Below the pieces are notes generated by a model. The model worked only from the letters and a program-made list of their open reading frames with translations. It ran no database searches and was not told the origin of the DNA. 36,795 nt of DNA, taken from positions 1 to 36,795 of the forward strand of contig CAMDMY010000025.1 in the NCBI GenBank assembly GCA_945902775.1. The letters are read 5' to 3'. This document shows positions 32,062-36,795 of the stretch, piece after piece. The stretch's first letter is position 1, and every line of letters starts with the position of its first letter. The stretch is from Chryseobacterium gleum. Its GTDB lineage: Bacteria > Bacteroidota > Bacteroidia > Flavobacteriales_D > Crocinitomicaceae. Position numbers and translations under genes: made by a program.

Positions 32062-33051
32062 TTAATTGTACTTCTCGATTAATTCTCTTGAAAGTTTGAA
32101 ATTTGGATTAAAACTTAATGCTTTTCTAAAAGACAACATTGCATTCGGTTTATCTCCTAGATCTAAATAACAAATCCCTAAATTATGCCACGCTTCAACA
32201 TATTCTGGTGTTGTTTGGATACAACTATTATAGAAATACATCGCACTGTCTAGGTCGCGTTTATTTTCTAACCATTGTTTGATATATCCTTGTTGAAATA
32301 ATGCTTCAGAATAAGTTGTATCTAATTCAATCATTCTTCTGTAAATACTTTTTGCTTTTTCAATTTTATTAAATTCTTGATTTGCATAGGCTAAAGAGTA
32401 CAATACATCTGTATTTGTAGGTTTTATTTTTGCTGCAGTTGTATAATATTCGATACAGATTGGATCTTTTTCTGCTTGGTAGATTGAACCTAACATCAAA
32501 TAGGCTTCAAAAAATTTCGGATCTTGTTGAACGGCAGTCTCATAGGATGATTTCGCCAAATCCACTTTATTTAAGTGTAAATAATTTGTACCTTTTAATA
32601 CGTAAGCATCTCTGTAACGAGGATTAATTCTCAAAGCAACATTGATATACTGAAATGATTTGTCAAAATCTTGTTGTTGACTGTAAGTTGTAGCCAAACT
32701 AATCAAAGCTTTTAAATTTTTCGGATCTTTTTTGATAATTAATTTGAAATGTCTCTGCGCTAACATAACATCAGCAATACTTCTATTCGGGCGGTTATTT
32801 AAAACATCGGCATATAAAAGTCGAACTTGTAAATTATTACTATCTAAACGAAACGCTTTTGCACCATCAGCAAATGCTTTATCATATTGATATTCTTTTA
32901 ATAATTTTTCGCCTCTTTTTACTAATAAAGGAATACTATCCGGGTATTTCATTAGTAAACTGTCTAAATCTTTCGGTGATGTTTTGGTCGATTTTGAATC
33001 GCTGCAGCTTAAAAAGAAAAGAATAGGAAGTAATAAAAAGAAGTATTTCAT
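32062..33051 (-). CDS. TPR-repeat lipoprotein
   Basis: The 329-residue protein has a lipoprotein signal (MKYFFLLLPILFFLSCSDS, lipid Cys at 16) followed by a chain of tetratricopeptide repeats from about residue 45 to 325, for instance YVEAWHNLGICYLDLGDKPN and AYVLKGTNYLHLNKVDLAKS. The repeats form a superhelix for protein contacts. It should be anchored in the membrane facing the periplasm or outer face. It has its own -7 box and is followed at 1 bp by the membrane protein gene. Confidence 0.9.
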   Translation of the reverse strand: MKYFFLLLPILFFLSCSDSKSTKTSPKDLDSLLMKYPDSIPLLVKRGEKLLKEYQYDKAFADGAKAFRLDSNNLQVRLLYADVLNNRPNRSIADVMLAQRHFKLIIKKDPKNLKALISLATTYSQQQDFDKSFQYINVALRINPRYRDAYVLKGTNYLHLNKVDLAKSSYETAVQQDPKFFEAYLMLGSIYQAEKDPICIEYYTTAAKIKPTNTDVLYSLAYANQEFNKIEKAKSIYRRMIELDTTYSEALFQQGYIKQWLENKRDLDSAMYFYNSCIQTTPEYVEAWHNLGICYLDLGDKPNAMLSFRKALSFNPNFKLSRELIEKYN

Positions 33052-33073
33052 TTTTTAGTAATTTTTGAATTGA

Positions 33074-33081
33074 CAAAGTTA
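33074..33081 (-). promoter_or_regulatory. -7 promoter box of the TPR lipoprotein gene
   Basis: The minus strand reads TAACTTTG, matching TAnnTTTG, with a leader of about 17 nt. Confidence 0.6.
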
Positions 33082-33189
33082 GCCGATTTTTACAAGTTTC
33101 AATCGCTCTTTACTAATTGAATACTACCTTTTATTTTAAAATGAGTTTATTTTCTATTAAATATCATATTTATATCCATAAAAAAGGAA

Positions 33190-33197
33190 TAAATTTG
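33190..33197 (+). promoter_or_regulatory. -7 promoter box of the small membrane protein gene
   Basis: TAAATTTG matches TAnnTTTG, with about 20 nt from the likely start to the ATG at 33223. Confidence 0.6.
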
Positions 33198-33222
33198 TAG
33201 TACTATTTTACAATTAAGCAGT

Positions 33223-33474
33223 ATGAGCAAGTACATTAAAATTTTCGCTTTATTATTCGTGACATTTTTTGCTTTTGATATTTTTAGTCAAGGTTGTTCG
33301 CAATGTAAAATGTTGTCAGAACAAGCATCGGAATTAGATGAAGCTTCTTTCGGAACAAATATCAATTTTGGAATTATGTATTTGATGTTGATTCCTTATA
33401 TTTTATTGATGATTCTTTTTAGAAAACGATTGAAAGGGTTGTTTTTAAATCTTACTAAGAATATTAATAAGTAA
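33223..33474 (+). CDS. Small membrane protein with CSQC motif
   Basis: The 83-residue protein has a signal peptide (about 1-22, FFAFDIFSQ), then GCSQCKMLSEQASELDEASF with a CxxC pair, and a hydrophobic helix (about 49-67) followed by a Lys/Arg-rich tail (RKRLKGLFLNLTKNINK). It has a consensus promoter and a normal start, so it is a real gene despite its size. I recognise no function. The CxxC lies just after the signal cleavage site and may be a redox or metal site. Confidence 0.75.
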   Translation: MSKYIKIFALLFVTFFAFDIFSQGCSQCKMLSEQASELDEASFGTNINFGIMYLMLIPYILLMILFRKRLKGLFLNLTKNINK

Positions 33475-33483
33475 GGTTTTGTG

Positions 33484-33533
33484 GATCAAGTCATATTGTT
33501 GTGGGGAGCAAAAAAATTTCTACATCGATTAAC
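33484..33533. repeat. Single copy of the 36-kb tandem-repeat family
   Basis: This 50-bp stretch matches the 94-bp unit at 36.2 kb: CATATTGTTGTGGGGAGCAA then TTTCTACATCGATTAAC, with a few changes. It lies 2.7 kb from the tandem copies. Confidence 0.7.
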
Positions 33534-33576
33534 AGCTATAATTTAAACTTGTCAATCATAATAAGGTTATTATTCT

Positions 33577-33602
33577 CTTACTTTTTCTTGATAAAAAGTA
33601 AG
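33577..33602. repeat. 10-bp hairpin in the repeat-rich spacer
   Basis: CTTACTTTTT (33577-33586) and AAAAAGTAAG (33593-33602) enclose CTTGAT. It begins a stretch (to about 33690) of dispersed-repeat look, with GCTCCTCTACGTAAAACCGC. Confidence 0.6.
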
Positions 33603-33839
33603 CAAAAATCAAGACCATTTTAAGGTAGTTTTTACTTCGCTCCTCTACGTAAAACCGCAGGTAAATACTCTTCTACATGCTCATTTTCGCTGAAAAAGCG
33701 AAACGCAATTGCGAAGAAATTTACAGCTACTACTATAAAATAATCAATTAGAACATCCTTGAAATAATTTAATATTTCATTTCCAAAATTTAGTATTCCA
33801 CTATTTTCCTACAAGTTTTAGTCTTAATCCGGTTTTGTT

Positions 33840-33942
33840 TAACCACAGAGGGTTACAGAGTATTTGCATAGAGTTTCACGAAGTTTTCTTATTCAAACTC
33901 TGAGATACACTGTGAGAACTCATTTTAAACTCAGTGGTAAAA
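33840..33942. repeat. ACCACAGAG-type dispersed repeat
   Basis: The element opens with ACCACAGAG (33842-33850) and ends with CTCAGTGGT (33930-33938), nearly inverted, and is full of ACAGAG, ACTCTG, CACTGTGAG words. Similar ACCACAGAG...CTCAGTGG strings occur in many unrelated bacterial genomes. It ends before the hflX gene. The stretch 33690-33840 shows nothing else of note. Confidence 0.6.
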
Positions 33943-33947
33943 AAAAG

Positions 33948-35153
33948 CTAGAATAAAAAGTCATTATAAGGATATCGAATTTTGAATATTCGTTTGACTT
34001 CTTCGTAAATTACTTGTTTTAATTCGTCTACATTTTCTTTTTCTTGTGCTGAGATAAAAACACAAAGCGTTCCGTTTAATTTAGACATCCACGTTTTTTT
34101 CAATTCTTCCAATGAATAATTTTCTTTTAACATGGGTGATGGGTCATCCTCGTCTTTTTGAACGTATTTGTAGGCATCAATTTTATTGAATACTAGAATA
34201 ACTGGCTTTTCTGTTTTATCGATTTCTGCAAGTGTCTCATTTACAACGATATATTGATCTTCGAAGTTGGCATGCGAAATATCTAAAATATGAATTAACA
34301 AATCAGCTTCTCTTACTTCATCTAACGTAGATTTGAATGATTCTACTAGTTGATGTGGTAATTTACGAATGAATCCTACTGTATCTGTTAATAAAAAAGG
34401 CAAATTATCGATAACAACTTTTCTAACGGTTGTATCTAGCGTAGCGAATAATTTATTTTCAGCAAATACTTCCGATTTACTCAATAAGTTCATCATTGTG
34501 CTTTTTCCAACGTTGGTATATCCAACTAAAGCAACTCTAACTAATTGACCTCTATTGCTTCTTTGAACTGTAGTTTGTTTGTCAATGTCTTTTAGTTTTT
34601 CCTTTAAAAGAGCAATTTTTGTATTGATAATACGTCTATCCGTTTCAATTTGAGTTTCTCCCGGTCCACGCATTCCAATCCCCCCTTTTTGACGTTCAAG
34701 GTGCGTCCATAAACGCGTTAAACGAGGAAGTGAGTATTGTAATTGAGCTAATTCTACTTGTGTTTTAGCACTTGAAGTCCTAGCTCTACTTGCGAAAATG
34801 TCTAAAATTAGATTGTTTCTATCAAGTACTTTTATTTGTAAAATCGTTTCGATATTTCTCAATTGAGAAGGAGAAAGTTCATCGTCAAAAATGGCTAAAT
34901 CGATTTCATTTTCAACAACATACTGGCGAATTTCTTCAATCTTTCCTGTACCTACAAACGTTTTAGGATTTTCAATTGTCACTTTTTGTAAAAATACTTT
35001 ATCTGTAATCGCTCCTGCTGTTTCAGCTAAAAAACGAAGTTCATCGATGTATTCTAACGCCAATTCTTCCGTTAATTTTTGAGTGATAATACCTACTAAA
35101 ATGCATTTTTCCTCAACGGCATCAACGAGTATGTGACTTGTTGTAGTTTCCAT
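33948..35153 (-). CDS. hflX: GTPase HflX
   Basis: The 401-residue ribosome-binding GTPase has the HflX N-terminal domain with VGTGKIEEIRQYV and DDELSPSQLRNIE, the linker motif GPGETQIETDRR, then the G domain: GYTNVGKST (G1), LDTT (switch I), DTVGFI (G3) and NKID (G4). The family acts on stalled or hibernating 70S ribosomes in stress. It is last in a unit behind a cytochrome c lipoprotein gene (1-bp overlap, TAATG). Confidence 0.96.
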   Translation of the reverse strand: METTTSHILVDAVEEKCILVGIITQKLTEELALEYIDELRFLAETAGAITDKVFLQKVTIENPKTFVGTGKIEEIRQYVVENEIDLAIFDDELSPSQLRNIETILQIKVLDRNNLILDIFASRARTSSAKTQVELAQLQYSLPRLTRLWTHLERQKGGIGMRGPGETQIETDRRIINTKIALLKEKLKDIDKQTTVQRSNRGQLVRVALVGYTNVGKSTMMNLLSKSEVFAENKLFATLDTTVRKVVIDNLPFLLTDTVGFIRKLPHQLVESFKSTLDEVREADLLIHILDISHANFEDQYIVVNETLAEIDKTEKPVILVFNKIDAYKYVQKDEDDPSPMLKENYSLEELKKTWMSKLNGTLCVFISAQEKENVDELKQVIYEEVKRIFKIRYPYNDFLF

Positions 35154-35482
35154 TATTTTCTGAGTGATTTAACAATCGGCACGAGTGCATCTAATTGTTC
35201 TTTTGTAAAGGAATCACCAAATGCTGGCATCCCATTTTTACCGTTGTAAATTATTGAAGTAATTTCAGCATCTGTCAGTTTACTAATAGACAAATCTTTC
35301 GCACCTGAAGCACCTAATTTTCCATCATCACCATGACAAGAAGCGCATCTCATTGTAAATAAAGAGGTTGCATCTGCTTTGGTAAACGGTTTTTCTTCGG
35401 TAGTTTCTTCTACTTCTTTTGTTTTTGGTCCACAAGAAACAAGTAAAAATAGTCCCAAAAAAATAGATAGTCTTAAAACCAT
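35153..35482 (-). CDS. Cytochrome c lipoprotein
   Basis: The 109-residue protein has a lipoprotein signal (LGLFLLVSC, lipid Cys at 17), a short acidic linker, and one c-type haem site CASCH (46-50) followed by GDDGKLG, with an axial Met in KNGMPAFGD. This is a single-haem class I cytochrome c, anchored in the membrane and facing the periplasm. It lies between a multi-pass membrane gene (10-bp overlap) and hflX. Confidence 0.93.
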   Translation of the reverse strand: MVLRLSIFLGLFLLVSCGPKTKEVEETTEEKPFTKADATSLFTMRCASCHGDDGKLGASGAKDLSISKLTDAEITSIIYNGKNGMPAFGDSFTKEQLDALVPIVKSLRK

Positions 35483-35922
35483 TGTCCTCCTAATGCAGCT
35501 CTAAAAGGCCACGGAATAGCCGCTAAAATAAGGATAAGCGCGATAGTATACCACACAACAATTTTTTGATGTTTTACGATTGGAGCATCTGCTTTTTCTG
35601 CTTTTTTTCTACCAATTGTTACCAAGACGGTCGCAATTACCATCATTAACCAATGCTCTAATCCAAAGAAACGAAGTCCTCCAGGTTTTTCTGTCATCCA
35701 TCCTTCATGATAGTTTATTTTCCCTGAAACAAATGATAATAACGTTCCAATTAGTAATTGAGTATGCAATAAAATCATTGCAAACAGATTAATCATTTTA
35801 TCTTTTTTCAAGTATTCACCTGAGCTTTTTCCTTTTACAGCGTTGAAAATTGCTGTTACTAATAATATAAGTGCTACCCATCTTAATCCTGAGTGAGCGT
35901 GTTGTAAAAGTTCCTTGTACAT
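35473..35922 (-). CDS. Four-helix membrane protein, possibly haem-binding
   Basis: From the ATG at 35922 (MYKELLQHAHSGLRW) it is a 149-residue protein with four hydrophobic helices and His in or near helices (LLQHAHSG, LLHTQLLIG, GLEHWLMM). This recalls small cytochrome-b-like proteins, but no proof is seen. A TTG at 35940 would add six residues; the ATG fits the -7 box at 35945-35938. The cytochrome c gene overlaps its end, so a joint electron-transfer role is likely. Confidence 0.8.
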   Translation of the reverse strand: MYKELLQHAHSGLRWVALILLVTAIFNAVKGKSSGEYLKKDKMINLFAMILLHTQLLIGTLLSFVSGKINYHEGWMTEKPGGLRFFGLEHWLMMVIATVLVTIGRKKAEKADAPIVKHQKIVVWYTIALILILAAIPWPFRAALGGQWF

Positions 35923-35937
35923 AAATTTATTTTTTAA

Positions 35938-35945
35938 CAAAAATA
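35938..35945 (-). promoter_or_regulatory. -7 promoter box of the membrane protein-cytochrome-hflX operon
   Basis: The minus strand reads TATTTTTG, matching TAnnTTTG, about 16 bp before the ATG. Confidence 0.6.
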
Positions 35946-36117
35946 ACCAAAAGACTGATTGATTTGAGAGAAAAAGTGATTTTTATTCAGATGAGTTATA
36001 TGTTATAAAATCGTAATGGTCTTTTGCTTTTGAATTGGCAATATTTCAAAACATAGAGTTAAGGCCTGTGAAAACCGATAGGTGATTTCTTTAAAGTCTG
36101 GTAAGGGTTATATAATT

Positions 36118-36398
36118 TCACCCTATTCAGGGCTTTTATGTATAGGTTAGGATGATTCGATGGGCTTCACCCATCGTTGTTAGATATATCCCTTTCAGGG
36201 ATTTTAGATGAATAAGTTATATTGTTGTGGGGAGTAAAATATTTCTACATCGATTAACCTTCACCCATCGTTGGTAGATGTATCCCCTTCAGGGATTTTA
36301 GATGATTAAGTTATATTTATGTGGGGAGCAAAATATTTCTACATCGATTAACCTTCACCCATCGTTGCTAGATGTATCCCCTTAAGGGATTTTACATT
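36118..36398. repeat. 94-bp tandem repeat with REP-like hairpins
   Basis: CTTCACCCATCGTTG occurs at 36165, 36259 and 36353, an exact 94-bp period; two full units are followed by a partial third. Each unit holds an ATCCC...GGGAT hairpin (for example ATCCCTTTCAGGGAT at about 36188). The first copy is preceded by CGATGGGCTTCACCCATCG (36158-36176), a strong hairpin, and by CCCTATTCAGGG (about 36121). Units also share GTGGGGAG and TTTCTACATCGATTAAC. Part of a unit lies at 33484-33533. The remaining spacer parts (35946-36117, 36399-36529) hold no recognised feature. Confidence 0.85.
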
Positions 36399-36529
36399 AA
36401 TTTTTATTGACATTTAAATCAGCCATTTTTTAATATTCCTTTACTTCCGATTTTATTTACCTATGTATTATCAAACATTTAATTGCTTTTCGTTAATTTC
36501 ACATTCTTATCAAGGATTCAAGTAAACAT

Positions 36530-36795
36530 ATGAACTATATATTTCTTCTTTTATTAGTAATAACTACGACTGTTTTTAGTCAGGAATTAGCTCCTCAAAA
36601 TGGAGTAAAAACTTCTACTGCTGGTTATTATTTACTTCAAAATGCAACAATTATTGTTTCTCCAACTAAAACAATCAAAAAGGGAGAGATTTTAATTAAA
36701 AACAATGAAATAATCGAAGTTGGGACTTCCGTTAAAGCGCCAAACGAAGCTGTAATTATTGATTATAGCGGTAAAACAATACTTCCCTCATTTAT
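36530..36795 (+). CDS. Amidohydrolase family protein, N-terminal part
   Basis: From the ATG at 36530 the frame is open to the window end. The protein starts with a signal peptide (MNYIFLLLLVITTTVFSQ) and continues YYLLQNATIIVSPTKTIKKG, ILIKNNEIIEVG, then VIIDYSGKTILPSFI. This is the N-terminal beta-sandwich of secreted metal-dependent amidohydrolases, in which the next residues are typically the start of the metal-binding barrel (PGFID-type). Only the first 88 codons are present, so the metal sites are out of view. Confidence 0.8.
   Translation, partial: MNYIFLLLLVITTTVFSQELAPQNGVKTSTAGYYLLQNATIIVSPTKTIKKGEILIKNNEIIEVGTSVKAPNEAVIIDYSGKTILPSF

Noticed and set aside
36118-36398. CRISPR array reading of the 94-bp repeats
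   Set aside because: The whole 94 bp repeats, there are no unique spacers of constant length, and no cas gene is in view.
1-36795. tRNA or rRNA genes
   Set aside because: I looked in the spacers for cloverleaf-like arms and rRNA signature words and saw none.

Overview
The window looks like chromosomal DNA of a Bacteroidota member, most likely order Flavobacteriales. The evidence is: AT-rich DNA; promoters of the Bacteroidota type (TAnnTTTG -7 box) at many genes and no consistent Shine-Dalgarno; a ricT-gldH gliding-lipoprotein pair; a bacterial GH3 protein; a LytTR/LytS-type two-component pair with a TPR sensor; and several short sORF- and repeat-rich spacers. Genus cannot be fixed from the sequence alone.

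Layout. 1-393: 3' part-missing gene for a REP-associated Y1 transposase (RAYT). 496-1826: NYN/LOTUS protein and riboflavin synthase. 1960-3140: class II Fic protein whose start codon sits in a 25-bp palindrome. 3278-4825: three overlapping genes (BamE-like lid protein, small membrane protein, voltage-gated-type K+ channel). 4966-6229: structured leader and three tandem ssb genes. 6355-13520: GH3, universal stress protein, leuS (with an in-frame palindromic repeat), a 32-bp hairpin array, a gene remnant, and pgk. 13581-13767: a strong candidate structured RNA (6S-like). 13920-17981: mtnA, TPR sensor kinase and LytTR regulator in one operon. 18090-20458: purM and prfA. 20459-23563: an accessory, very AT-rich stretch with a small membrane protein, a degenerate-receiver/HTH regulator, a small unknown protein and a zincin-like protein. 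23706-29194: gldH, ricT, nrdA and nrdB (eukaryote-like class Ia reductase). 29667-33474: comF, an FAD oxidoreductase, a membrane protein, a TPR lipoprotein and a small membrane protein. 33475-33947: a spacer made largely of dispersed repeats. 33948-35922: membrane protein, cytochrome c lipoprotein, hflX. 35923-36529: a spacer with a 94-bp tandem repeat carrying REP-like hairpins. 36530-end: start of an amidohydrolase.

Most genes are housekeeping (translation: leuS, prfA, hflX; nucleotides: purM, nrdAB; glycolysis: pgk; cofactor: ribE). The less ordinary content lies between and inside genes: a RAYT together with REP-like hairpin arrays, an in-frame repeat in leuS like the Rickettsia palindromic elements, a probable self-regulated Fic gene, a triplicated ssb locus with a folded leader, and a probable unannotated ncRNA after pgk. 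All functional statements rest on motif recognition by eye; no database search or folding program was run.
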